NCBI RefSeq assembly: GCF_011074955.1
Contig: NZ_WUQJ01000013.1
Coordinates: 62,001-126,000, forward strand
Length of the DNA stretch: 64,000 bases
From: Marinobacter caseinilyticus
GTDB lineage: Bacteria; Pseudomonadota; Gammaproteobacteria; Pseudomonadales; Oleiphilaceae
Direction: 5' to 3'
The translations under genes were made by a program, and so were the position numbers. The notes below the pieces were generated by a model that worked only from the letters and a program-made list of their open reading frames with translations, had not been told where the DNA came from and made no database searches. This document shows positions 56,191 to 64,000 of the stretch, in pieces (the first letter of the stretch is position 1; each line of letters starts with the position of its first letter).

Positions 56191-56961
56191 TTACTCCATC
56201 GGCCCTTCATATTGCAGTTTCAATTGCTGGTATTCAGGCGTTTCCCGGTACTCGCGAAGACTCCGGTCAAACCCCTCCACCAGCGATTTTGGCACATTGG
56301 CAGAGAACGCCAGATAGACGTACCCGCCACTGATGGCTTGCCTCGACGCGACCAGTTCCTCTGCGACACCCAATGCCCGCGCCTCAAACCAGCCGACGCC
56401 GCGGTCAACCACGAAAGCGTCCGCGCGACCTAACAAAACCATCTTCAGGCCTGCGTCAATGCTGGACACTTCCAAGCGTTCAAACTGCGTCGACGTCCAC
56501 ACTTCTTTGGTATAACGATAACCTGCGGAAACCGCCACTGTCAGGCCTTTCAGGCTCTCAATACCCTGAAAATTGACAGGCGTTTGCCGTCGGGAGAAGA
56601 CGACGGTTTCAATCAACAGCAGTGGCTCCTGCGGAAACTGGAGCTGCCGGACCCGTTCCGGACTGCGGGCCACGCCCACAACCCCAGTCATTTGTTCGCG
56701 AGCCACCAGGTTCAAGGCACGCTTCCAGGGCACAAACGTCAGCGTGGCATCGTGGCCCATACGCTTAAGCACCTGCTCGCTGAGCGCCCATAACCGACCC
56801 GCCGGTTTACCGTCGATTTCCTGTACCAGTGGCGGCCAGGCCTCCGTCACCAACGGCAAGGTTTGCGCCGGCAGTCTCTGACTGGCAACGGCCATTATCA
56901 TGACGATCATGACCCCCGCGGTATTGCCAACACATTTACAGTTCAGTAACACCTGCCACAT
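56191..56961 (-). CDS. Family 3 solute-binding protein
   Basis: A 256-residue protein of the SBP_bac_3 type. The N-terminus has a signal peptide (VGNTAGVMIVMIMAVASQRLPA) and then LPLVTEAWPPL, a common opening. VVGVARSPER and SLKGLTVAVSAGYRYTKEVW (about 129-148) follow. No permease or ATPase gene is adjacent, so this may be a stand-alone amino-acid-type sensor or binding protein. The ATG at 56961 is the best of several in-frame starts. Confidence 0.8.
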   Translation of the reverse strand: MWQVLLNCKCVGNTAGVMIVMIMAVASQRLPAQTLPLVTEAWPPLVQEIDGKPAGRLWALSEQVLKRMGHDATLTFVPWKRALNLVAREQMTGVVGVARSPERVRQLQFPQEPLLLIETVVFSRRQTPVNFQGIESLKGLTVAVSAGYRYTKEVWTSTQFERLEVSSIDAGLKMVLLGRADAFVVDRGVGWFEARALGVAEELVASRQAISGGYVYLAFSANVPKSLVEGFDRSLREYRETPEYQQLKLQYEGPME

Positions 56962-57087
56962 AGGAATACCGCTCTTAAGTTCCTGGCATTGCAGCACACC
57001 ATGCAGTAGCACTGCCGCTGTGGGTCAGGGGCAGAACAGAACGGCCTCGTCACCACAACCGACAAGCCTGGCACTGCGCCGCACACG

Positions 57088-57489
57088 TCATTGATTTTCA
57101 TGCTGAAAATGCGCGCTTAACTGCTCTCGAATGCTGTCCGGAATCGGTCTGGAACGTTCGGCTTTATAATCGAAATAGACCAGCACCGACACCGCCCGGG
57201 CAACCAGTTTGCCGGCCTGCCATGCCTCCTGAACCAACTGGCACGACGCCGTGCCAAGGTGCCCGATCCAGGTCTGTATCTCAACCGGCTTTGACCAATA
57301 CGTCTGGGCTTTAAAATCCACTTCCAACCGGGCCAGAATCAACGGCCAGTCGTCCATCGTCAGCGCCGGATGGAAAATGGCAAACACCGGCGTCCGGGCT
57401 TGCTCAAACCAGACGGGGAATGCGGTATTACTGATATGCCCGAGGGCATCGGTATCGTTAAAGCGCGGTTCTACGGTTAACTGGAACAT
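57088..57489 (-). CDS. Acyl-CoA thioesterase (4HBT)
   Basis: A 133-residue hot-dog thioesterase of the YbgC/4HBT type. The family helix and motif read FNDTDALGHISNTAFPVWFEQAR (about 10-32), with catalytic Asp and the conserved HISN. It hydrolyses acyl-CoA; chain length is unknown. The ATG at 57489 is preferred over an in-frame ATG at 57531. Confidence 0.9.
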   Translation of the reverse strand: MFQLTVEPRFNDTDALGHISNTAFPVWFEQARTPVFAIFHPALTMDDWPLILARLEVDFKAQTYWSKPVEIQTWIGHLGTASCQLVQEAWQAGKLVARAVSVLVYFDYKAERSRPIPDSIREQLSAHFQHENQ

Positions 57490-57615
57490 GGCTGGGTCTC
57501 TGTTCGGGCCGAAATGATAAACGAGTGTCACGCGCCTCAGTCAAAATCACAAACTTTTATCGGCGCCAGCCGGGGGCTCGTCGCTGGCCACCGCGCGGAT
57601 TTGTCAGATCCGAGA

Positions 57616-57632
57616 ATCACTGATCCAGTGAT
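57616..57632. promoter_or_regulatory. Inverted repeat upstream of the MFS gene
   Basis: ATCACTGATCCAGTGAT is a 7-bp perfect inverted repeat around ATC, 90 bases before the MFS start. It may be an operator or part of the divergent promoter region between the thioesterase and the MFS gene. Confidence 0.4.
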
Positions 57633-57721
57633 GCTTTCATAGCGGGCCAGAATTGAAAAACCGCCCTTTCGCCCCAACCGTTGAGACCTCGCCCGACGGC
57701 TGGCCAAAGGACACAGCATCC

Positions 57722-58957
57722 ATGCCAGAATCATCGACTGCCAGCGCTGAGCCATCCGCCAAGACGGCGACCAACCTGCGCCCCAATGACCTGCTCACCT
57801 TTGTGATGGCCGTCGCCTGCGGCGTCGCCGTGGCCAATATCTATTACGCACAACCACTGCTGCATACGTTGGCCCGGCAGTTTGACGTTCGCCAGGGCAC
57901 CGCCGGCATCATTATCACCACGACTCAGTTGGGGTATGCCGCCGGACTGATCTTGCTGGTTCCGCTTGGCGACTTACTGGAACGCCGGAGCCTGATCGTC
58001 GGCATTACCTCAATGACCGCTGTGGCACTGATAGGCATGGCCCTTGCCCCCACGATTGAGACCTTTATTATCACCGCGCTGGCGACTGGTGTCACCGCCG
58101 TGGTGGCACAGATTCTGGTTCCATTCGCCGCCCATCTCGCCAATGACGCCGAACGTGGGCGGGTGGTCGGCCGAGTCATGACCGGTCTTCTGCTCGGTAT
58201 TTTGCTGGCGCGTACCGTGTCCGGCGCGGTTGCCGACGTCTTTGGCTGGCGCGCCATGTATTGGATTGCCGCTGGCCTGATGCTCGTCCAGGCCCTGATG
58301 CTGTCGCGTTTGCTACCCAGGGAGCCGGGGCAGAATTCCCTCAAATAGGGTCGCTTGCTGACGTCGGTAATGGCCCTGATGCGCGATGAGCCACTGCTGC
58401 GTCGGCGGATTTTTTACGGTGCCATGGGGTTTGCCGCCTTCAGTGCGTTCTGGACAACGCTGCCTTTCCTGCTGGCACAACCGCCTTATTCCTACTCGGA
58501 TTCAATGATCGGATTGTTCGGATTATTGGGCGTCGCGGGGGCGCTGTGTGCCAATTTCGCCGGTAATCTGCACGACCGGGGGCTGTCCCGCAAGGGCACT
58601 GGGCTTTTTCTTGGCCTGATTGCGCTGTCGTTTCTGGTGATGGGCCTGTTTGCCGATCAACTCACCGCCCTCGTCGTCGGCGTCATCCTTCTCGACCTCG
58701 GGGTTCAGGGCAATCAGATTCTCAACCAGAGTGCGATCTACCAGATCCGGCCAGAGGCGCGCAGCCGCATCACCACCGCGCACATGACTTGTTACTTTCT
58801 CGGCGGCGCGGTCGGCTCCGCCGGGGCCGCCCTTCTTTTCGAACGGACAGGTTGGGTCGGCGCCTGCGGTCTTGGTGGCGCCCTCGGACTCGCCGGGTTG
58901 TTATTCTGGCTCACCGAGTGGCGCAGCGATGCCGCCGTTCAGGAAACTCCTTCGTAA
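57722..58957 (+). pseudogene. MFS transporter interrupted by one in-frame amber codon
   Basis: The frame from the ATG at 57722 (AGGA upstream) encodes the first half of an MFS transporter, with LTFVMAVACGVAVANIYYAQP and the motif PLGDLLERRSLI. It ends at TAG (58346-58348) after LPREPGQNSLK. The same frame continues right after the stop as GRLLTSVMALMRDEPLLRRRI and gives the second half with six more hydrophobic segments to 58957. In relatives this position is usually Tyr (TAT or TAC), one base from TAG. The whole would be about 411 residues. Either a true nonsense mutation or a sequencing error; a second protein from the TTG at 58355 or the ATG at 58370 is possible. Confidence 0.85.
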
Positions 58958-59005
58958 GCTTTTATTTCGGGTGACAAAACGCCGCCCGGATTAGGCAGGC
59001 CGGTG

Positions 59006-59950
59006 TCAGGCTTTTTTGCCGGCATGCCAGAGCGGTGTTTTGAAAAACCGATCAAACTGTTTCCGTTCAGACTGCACACGGGCAACGCTGGCAAACTCGA
59101 AGGCAACCTTGCTGCCGGGCACGCATTGACTCAGCCGGGCGGCATCCAGGGACGCGACGCATCCGATTTTCGGATACCCACCAATGGTCTGACGGTCTTT
59201 CAACAATACGATGGGTTGGCCATCCTGCGGGACCTGAATCGCCCCATAGGCAATGCCCTCCGAGATAAGGTGGCGCCGAGCGGCGGAGATCGGCGGTCCA
59301 CGCAACTTGTACCCCATGCGGTCGACCTGATCGCTCACTTCGTACTCAGTCTGGGCAAACAGTTGTCGGTCGGCTTTGGAGAACTCTCGGTATTGATAAC
59401 CTGGCACAACCTTCAGTGTCAGAGCCTGTGAATAATCGGGCACATAGTGCGGGTTGACCTGACGCAAGACCGATTCTCGATCGTACGCATAAGGCAGCAC
59501 ATCCTGTTTTTTGAGTGCGCCACCGTCCAGGCCACCGAGCTGTTCGCGCATCACCACCGAGCGGCTACCAAAGCAGACCGGCGTCTGCCATCCGCCAACC
59601 ACACCCAAGTAGGCCCGCAGCCCCGATCTGGGCCGCTCAAAGGCAATCGCATCGCCAGCTTCGACGCGGTGAGTACACCAGGTCTCGCATTCAACACCGT
59701 TGATCCGGAAACTCAGGTCGGCGCCAGTCACCGAAATCACCCCAGCGGCGCTGAATTCGGCTTCAAACTGACCCATGAGCACCTCGATACAGGCACTGCT
59801 CAGGTCATTGTCGAGCAGCTTGTTGGCCCAATAAAAGGCGTGAACATCCATCGCCCCACCTTCGGATAAGCCCTCGCGGTAATAACCTCGCCGGCCTTCG
59901 TCCTGAATGGTGGACTGCCAGCCGGGCCGACGGATCACCAGCTCACTCAT
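59006..59950 (-). CDS. pxpC: 5-oxoprolinase subunit C (KipA/PxpC)
   Basis: A 314-residue subunit of the PxpABC 5-oxoproline hydrolase (carboxyltransferase domain 2 family). The start MSELVIRRPGWQSTIQDEGRRGY and the glycine-rich SEGGAMDVHAFYWANKLL (about 29-46) match the family. It overlaps pxpB by 8 bases. pxpA (the LamB/YcsF subunit) is not next to it in this window. Confidence 0.9.
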   Translation of the reverse strand: MSELVIRRPGWQSTIQDEGRRGYYREGLSEGGAMDVHAFYWANKLLDNDLSSACIEVLMGQFEAEFSAAGVISVTGADLSFRINGVECETWCTHRVEAGDAIAFERPRSGLRAYLGVVGGWQTPVCFGSRSVVMREQLGGLDGGALKKQDVLPYAYDRESVLRQVNPHYVPDYSQALTLKVVPGYQYREFSKADRQLFAQTEYEVSDQVDRMGYKLRGPPISAARRHLISEGIAYGAIQVPQDGQPIVLLKDRQTIGGYPKIGCVASLDAARLSQCVPGSKVAFEFASVARVQSERKQFDRFFKTPLWHAGKKA

Positions 59951-60635
59951 GGCTGCCCCCGAGCCGGTCAAATTCCTGGCGATCAATGGCCCGGAAGCGG
60001 ACCCGGTCGCCAACCCGCAAAAGAGAGGCACACCGATCCCCGCGGGAACGATCAAACATGCGTTGGGGGCTTCGCCCGATGATGTTCCAGCCGCCGGGCG
60101 ACTGCATTGGGTAGACCGCGGTTTGGGTGTCCGCAATACCCACACTGCCCCGAGCGACGGCAGCCCTTGGCGAACTCAGCCTGGGCATGGCGATGGCATC
60201 GTCGACTTTACCCAGAAACGCAAATCCCGGGTTAAACCCGATCGTGAACACCAGGTATTCCTTGGCGCAATGAATGTCTGCAATGGCCTGCACCGACAAT
60301 CCCTTGGCATCGGCCAAAGTCTCCAGGTCATAGCCGACTTCGGGGTCATACCAGACCGGAATGTCCACCCGTGAACCTGACAGGCGTCGTTCAGTCTCAA
60401 CGTTCACTTGCCTCGTCAGCTTTTGCAAGGCGTCCGCCATCCACTGGGTGTCCACTTTATTGTAATCGTAGACACAGAGCATGGTGGTGTAGGACGGAAT
60501 CAGGTCAATCACAACGTCACTCAACTCTGCTTCAATCCTGCGCTGAACCGCCATTATTACCGGGACCAGAGCCTCGGAAATCACATCCCCGAATTCAAGC
60601 AGCATGGCATTTTCGGACACAGCATCAACCCTCAT
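59943..60635 (-). CDS. pxpB: 5-oxoprolinase subunit B (KipI/PxpB)
   Basis: A 230-residue partner of PxpC (carboxyltransferase domain 1 family). The blocks DIPVWYDPEVGYDLETLA (about 91-108) and YLVFTIGFNPGFAFLGKVD (about 126-144) are typical. GGAGG stands 9 bases before the ATG at 60635; the earlier start at 60698 is less supported. In E. coli the pair works with PxpA to open 5-oxoproline; here only these two are seen. Confidence 0.9.
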   Translation of the reverse strand: MRVDAVSENAMLLEFGDVISEALVPVIMAVQRRIEAELSDVVIDLIPSYTTMLCVYDYNKVDTQWMADALQKLTRQVNVETERRLSGSRVDIPVWYDPEVGYDLETLADAKGLSVQAIADIHCAKEYLVFTIGFNPGFAFLGKVDDAIAMPRLSSPRAAVARGSVGIADTQTAVYPMQSPGGWNIIGRSPQRMFDRSRGDRCASLLRVGDRVRFRAIDRQEFDRLGGSHE

Positions 60636-60712
60636 ACCCAGAGCCTCCGATGCGCCTGGCATGAATGGGCGATCCAAATCGGACTTCGATGCCCGCAAGC
60701 CTGGTTGTGCGG

Positions 60713-60907
60713 CTAATAGCTGATCTTGTGACGATCAAAAATTTCTTTGACCTCCCGCTGTTCTTCCTGAGGGATAATGACCTTGATCACATCCTCATCC
60801 TCGTCAATGTAGATATTGTCGCGGGGAATGCCGGTTGCAATCAGATCGTCCCACACGTTCTTTGCCTGATCCTTTGACGTAAAATGCCCGTTCAGCGCCT
60901 TGCTCAT
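60713..60907 (-). CDS. Small conserved protein (64 residues)
   Basis: A 64-residue protein opening MSKALNGHFTSKDQAKNVWD and then GIPRDNIYIDEDEDVIKVIIP. The alternation fits a small alpha/beta fold like general-stress-type domains. GGAGGG lies 8 bases before the ATG, so it is well translated. It lies 78 bases upstream of pxpB on the same strand. I cannot name a family with certainty. Confidence 0.75.
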   Translation of the reverse strand: MSKALNGHFTSKDQAKNVWDDLIATGIPRDNIYIDEDEDVIKVIIPQEEQREVKEIFDRHKISY

Positions 60908-61118
60908 TGGAATACCCTCCTGTTATCCCACACGCCTACAACTCCGTGCTCCTAACCAAAGATTAGAGGACTGACCAACAACTGTAAATCCGGCTTGAGC
61001 AACAGGGTTGAATGGCCCATGAGCGCGTTCAAAGACCTTCTCACCGGGCCTTTACGTTGGTTTTCCCCATGCCACCCTGCTACTTTTGGTCAGGGAACCT
61101 CGGATTAACGGAGTTGCA

Positions 61119-61154
61119 ATGACAGGTTGGAGCAGAGCGGACCATGTCCTTTGA
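61119..61154 (+). CDS. Possible 11-codon leader ORF overlapping the globin start
   Basis: ATG at 61119 has a good GGAG 6 bases upstream; the frame MTGWSRADHVL ends TGA at 61152-61154, past the globin ATG at 61144. The globin itself has only a distant GGAG. The arrangement would allow translational coupling, but a chance frame is quite possible. Confidence 0.3.
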   Translation: MTGWSRADHVL

Positions 61155-61560
61155 CGATATATTCGACGCAAGCTACGACCGTGTCCTCAACGCTGAGCCC
61201 GATCATGTCGACTTTTTCGAGGCGTTCTATCAGCGTTTTCTAGGTTCATCCCCACAGGTTAGCGTGTTGTTCCGCCATACGGACATGGCCCGGCAGCGCA
61301 GTATGTTGAAAAAATCTTTCTATAGCCTGATTGCCTTCTACGCCAGTGGTGCCGTTGATAACGTACTGAGGAAAATTGCGTATCTGCACAGCGAAAGGGA
61401 ACTCAACATTCAGCCATACCTCTACGACCTGTGGCTGGAAAGCCTGATCAGCACGGTGCGGGACTATGACCCGGCATTTGATGATGAGGTGGAACTGGCC
61501 TGGCGGCTGGTTCTTAGTCCGGGAATCACCTACATGAAATTCGGATATAACCATTTCTGA
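61144..61560 (+). CDS. Bacterial globin
   Basis: A 138-residue single-domain globin. FFEAFYQRFL (about 24-33) fits helix B with a Tyr, LFRHTD the CD region with Phe, and AYLHSERELNIQPYLYDLWL gives the proximal His (about 81). It should bind haem and deal with oxygen or nitric oxide. No reductase domain is attached. It stands alone on the plus strand, preceded by a possible short leader frame. Confidence 0.82.
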   Translation: MSFDDIFDASYDRVLNAEPDHVDFFEAFYQRFLGSSPQVSVLFRHTDMARQRSMLKKSFYSLIAFYASGAVDNVLRKIAYLHSERELNIQPYLYDLWLESLISTVRDYDPAFDDEVELAWRLVLSPGITYMKFGYNHF

Positions 61561-61586
61561 TGCTAACCAGACCCGACCGGGCGCCG

Positions 61587-62228
61587 TTAGTGCCAGTACC
61601 CGAGCAACGTGACCAACAGCGGCAATGGTGCGATGGCAACAGCGATGGTGGCAAGGTAGGCGGGAAAGGGGTAAAGACCACTCATGCCGGCGGCCAGGGC
61701 GATACCGCCACCACCGCCTAACAGTGTATTCCCGGGCAGGTTGATGACCACCGCCAGTGCGACAAATCGGTGTCGCAGTAAGAATGGAACGATGCGGGCC
61801 GGAGCCCTTGACATCAGCAGTTTGAGCCGAGCATCTGTGGACAGGGGCTGCAAACGAAAAACCAGATTGCGGGCCCGGTTGAGTCCCAGAAAACCAAAAC
61901 AACCCGCGATTGCCCGGGCCGGCAATAAGCGACCCACGAGATAGGCAAGGGTAAGCGCTGCCACCATGCTGATGTAGACCAGACCGGCCACTGAAGCCCC
62001 TAATGTCACCAACAGGGCAAAGCCAATTTCAGCACCGGGGATAAAGGGCACCGCAGCCGCGACAATGTAGACCAGGGTGGTGAACATGATCATGCTGTGT
62101 ATTTCGGGCTCGTTACCAGGGCGGACATCCAGGTTCAGCACATCCGGCAAAAACCGTCCAACAGCGGCGCCCGTGATGAGCAGTCCAAAATAGATCAATA
62201 CCACCACCAGTAAACGCCGACGCTTCAT
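61587..62228 (-). CDS. VTT/DedA-like membrane protein
   Basis: A 213-residue inner-membrane protein with about six hydrophobic segments. VPFIPGAEIGFALLVTLGAS (about 60-79) and VINLPGNTLLGGGGGIALAAG (about 162-182) are the double-glycine re-entrant loops typical of the DedA/VTT (SNARE-associated) fold; conserved charged residues are sparse. The start ATG overlaps the stop of the exported-protein gene as ATGA (62225-62228), so the two are coupled. Confidence 0.75.
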   Translation of the reverse strand: MKRRRLLVVVLIYFGLLITGAAVGRFLPDVLNLDVRPGNEPEIHSMIMFTTLVYIVAAAVPFIPGAEIGFALLVTLGASVAGLVYISMVAALTLAYLVGRLLPARAIAGCFGFLGLNRARNLVFRLQPLSTDARLKLLMSRAPARIVPFLLRHRFVALAVVINLPGNTLLGGGGGIALAAGMSGLYPFPAYLATIAVAIAPLPLLVTLLGYWH

Positions 62229-62737
62229 GGTGAACAATCGACACCATCCTGGGGCTCAAGTGCGGACGACACCGCCTGTGCCGTTGCGGCCTGAGGCTCA
62301 CCGGCATCAACGCTCCGAATCGCCTGCCCACGAAACCAGAAATTGCGATGAACCGTCCGGTACCATCGAACCCGCGTCCAGTGGATGTCTACGGCCAGTG
62401 CCTCACCGTCAAAGAACCCCTGGTAGGTAAAAGTGCCTCGCTCGTCACTTTGCAATGTGCCGAAAAAGTGAATTCCCTCCCGTGTCTCGCGAACCCAGTA
62501 GGGCGCGGGCGGAAACCCGCAGGGAATACAATTTTCGGACCAGAACATGCCGTCGGAAAAATACAGCGTATCCCCCCGGTCCGCAGGCTTGCCCTCGTCG
62601 CCGAATTGGCCGCTGAACACCCTGCCATCCAATGGCTGCACCCCCGCCGCATTCGTTGCTGTCATGGCAAACATTAAAACAGCACAGACAGTCACCAAAA
62701 CGCGGAAAATGCCCAGCCGACAATGTCTGCTGCTCAT
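62225..62737 (-). CDS. Exported hypothetical protein
   Basis: A 170-residue protein with a signal peptide (LGIFRVLVTVCAVLMFAMTATNAAG). The mature part is rich in aromatic residues and Gly (SGQFGDEGKP, then FWSENCIPCGFPPAPYW), with three Cys. It looks like a small periplasmic beta protein. No family recognised. It is coupled to the VTT-like gene by ATGA overlap, suggesting a joint membrane role. Confidence 0.7.
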   Translation of the reverse strand: MSSRHCRLGIFRVLVTVCAVLMFAMTATNAAGVQPLDGRVFSGQFGDEGKPADRGDTLYFSDGMFWSENCIPCGFPPAPYWVRETREGIHFFGTLQSDERGTFTYQGFFDGEALAVDIHWTRVRWYRTVHRNFWFRGQAIRSVDAGEPQAATAQAVSSALEPQDGVDCSP

Positions 62738-63032
62738 ATCATCTGCTCATGGTGAATAAGCCCTCGGGTCTCATGTTAAACCCGGCGGTGAGGCCTGACA
62801 ATCGGTGATCGGGCGGTCAGACGACCATCCCGGTCAGCCGCGTCCCCGCCGTCGCAGACTCAGACTGTTGTGCCGCAACGTCCCTTGTTTGAAATCGGCC
62901 TTGACCACAACAAACACCAAAATTGAGGAATGTGTGCCTTAATTCGACCATTTCACCCACTTAATGACGCATTAGCGGCTATAGTTGAGTCATTCTCCAC
63001 CTTGCGCATTACCGGCGGTCAGGGCAACAGGC

Positions 63033-64000
63033 ATGAACGAAACCGAAATCGAACAGCGGATTACTTTTGAGGCCTTGGTACCCCATTTCGAGAAAATGCG
63101 CGAATGGGCTTTTTTCACCACCTTGGTGCCGATCACCGTCGTGGTGGTCATGTGGTCCCAGGTTGATCAATGGATGCTGCTGGGTTGGCTGCTGCTGGTG
63201 CTTGCCGGCATTGGTGCCCGCTTCGTACTCACCACGGCCTACCACCGGCAAGCAGTGCATTATCAGAACGCTCGCAAATGGCACGTCCGATTACTGATGA
63301 TGTCCGTCTATCTGGGCGGCCTGTGGGCAATCGCGGTGTTTGCCTTTTATGTTCCAGACTCTCCGCCCCATCAAATATTCATTATTACCCTGTCGGTCAC
63401 CTTAGGGGTTGGTTCGATCACCTCGGGAACCTACTGGCTGCCGCTCTACTTCGTCTATGGCGTCCCCATTCTGACGGCACTGCTGATCCGCTTCGCACTG
63501 ATGGGCACCCTGCCATTCGCCGCCCTCGTCCTGATGATGATGTTTGCGTTGCTGGCCTCCTTTTCCTTTGCAAAAAAGCTCAACATGCTTGTGCGTTCCG
63601 AAATGCGTTTACGACTCGAGTCCGCCGACATGACGCACAAACTTGAGGTTAAATCCGAAGAGCTACAAGACGCCGTTTATGCCAAGTCCCGCATTCTCGC
63701 CACCGCGAGCCATGACCTGCGGCAGCCACTGCATGCACTATCATTGTTCATTGATGCCCTAAAACAGTCCGACTCACCGGCCGAGAGCGCCCGTATCTTC
63801 CGGCGCATTGACCTGTCGATGGAGTCCATGCGCAAGCTGTTTGATGCACTGTTCGACATGTCCCGACTGGACGCCAATGTTGTGCAGCCGGAACTCAGTC
63901 ATTTTGATATTGCCCAGTGCCTTGCCGAGCTGCGAGATGAATTCGCGGCAAAAGCCGAAAAAAAACAGCTTCGCCTGATCGTTCATGCCCGATCTGACGC
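63033..64000 (+). CDS. Membrane histidine kinase, truncated by window edge
   Basis: An open frame from the ATG at 63033 to the right edge (322 codons) without a stop. About six transmembrane segments (residues 25-190) are followed by a coiled coil and the dimerisation domain with the phosphorylated histidine in ATASHDLRQPLHALS (His about 227). A sequence like FDMSRLDANVVQPEL then leads toward the ATPase domain, which is cut off. Hybrid kinases with C-terminal receivers are common for this architecture, but that part is outside the window. Confidence 0.88.
   Translation, partial: MNETEIEQRITFEALVPHFEKMREWAFFTTLVPITVVVVMWSQVDQWMLLGWLLLVLAGIGARFVLTTAYHRQAVHYQNARKWHVRLLMMSVYLGGLWAIAVFAFYVPDSPPHQIFIITLSVTLGVGSITSGTYWLPLYFVYGVPILTALLIRFALMGTLPFAALVLMMMFALLASFSFAKKLNMLVRSEMRLRLESADMTHKLEVKSEELQDAVYAKSRILATASHDLRQPLHALSLFIDALKQSDSPAESARIFRRIDLSMESMRKLFDALFDMSRLDANVVQPELSHFDIAQCLAELRDEFAAKAEKKQLRLIVHARSD

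Noticed and set aside
58355..58957. Second half of the MFS transporter as an independent gene
   Set aside because: It is in the same frame directly after the amber codon and lacks a ribosome binding site; it is the remainder of one gene.

Overview
The window looks like a chromosomal segment of a free-living, probably marine gammaproteobacterium of the Pseudomonas/Oceanospirillales/Marinobacter kind. The grounds are the recA-pncC-mutS-fdxA neighbourhood, a Pseudomonas/Azotobacter-type 7Fe ferredoxin, a two-domain FadH, a GlpG-like rhomboid, several AraC regulators of the Arabinose_bd type, and many conserved DUF families typical of these groups. The taxonomy is inference. I see no phage, IS element, CRISPR array or rRNA, and only one tRNA. 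Genes are densely packed, often with overlapping stop and start codons.

Layout. 1-7.7 kb is a minus-strand block: a truncated DUF1329 protein, pepN, DUF2797, a YeaC-like DUF1315 protein, a GlpG-like rhomboid, a PPP-type phosphatase and nadK. Between the YeaC-like gene and the rhomboid gene lies an unannotated plus-strand unit: a sigma70 promoter overlapped by a near-perfect Fur box, a roughly 90-nt structured transcript, and a strong terminator. 7.8-16.1 kb holds a DUF1853 protein, a coiled-coil hypothetical, fadH with a divergent AraC regulator, tRNA-Asp with a near-ideal promoter and a possible 28-residue acidic protein behind it, and a second AraC regulator divergent from a MaoC hydratase. 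16.2-22.8 kb carries a REC-PAS histidine kinase with a FixJ-type regulator, an M23 peptidase, a Lon-like protease and a PilZ protein. 22.9-28.6 kb is the repair block recA (with a LexA box), pncC and mutS, followed by fdxA. 28.9-43.1 kb is mixed metabolism and regulation: LysE, DegV, SGNH, MocR/PhzF, AraC/alcohol dehydrogenase, a diguanylate cyclase, an HI0933-type flavoprotein and a secreted Cys-rich protein.

43.5-50.2 kb is the most unusual gene run. A membrane Ser/Thr kinase, a PP2C phosphatase and an FHA protein are followed, with gaps of 18 bases or fewer or with overlaps, by modA, modB and modC, and then by an MgtC/DUF4010 membrane protein. This joins a phospho-signalling module to molybdate uptake. 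50.3-64 kb holds transporters, a MOSC protein, a lysozyme-like protein, a patatin, small enzymes, an MFS gene broken by one in-frame amber codon, pxpC/pxpB without a neighbouring pxpA, a globin, a VTT-like membrane protein, and the front part of a membrane histidine kinase running off the right edge.

The strongest candidate for something undescribed is the Fur-controlled small RNA at 4815-4904. The second is the kinase/phosphatase/FHA-modABC operon.
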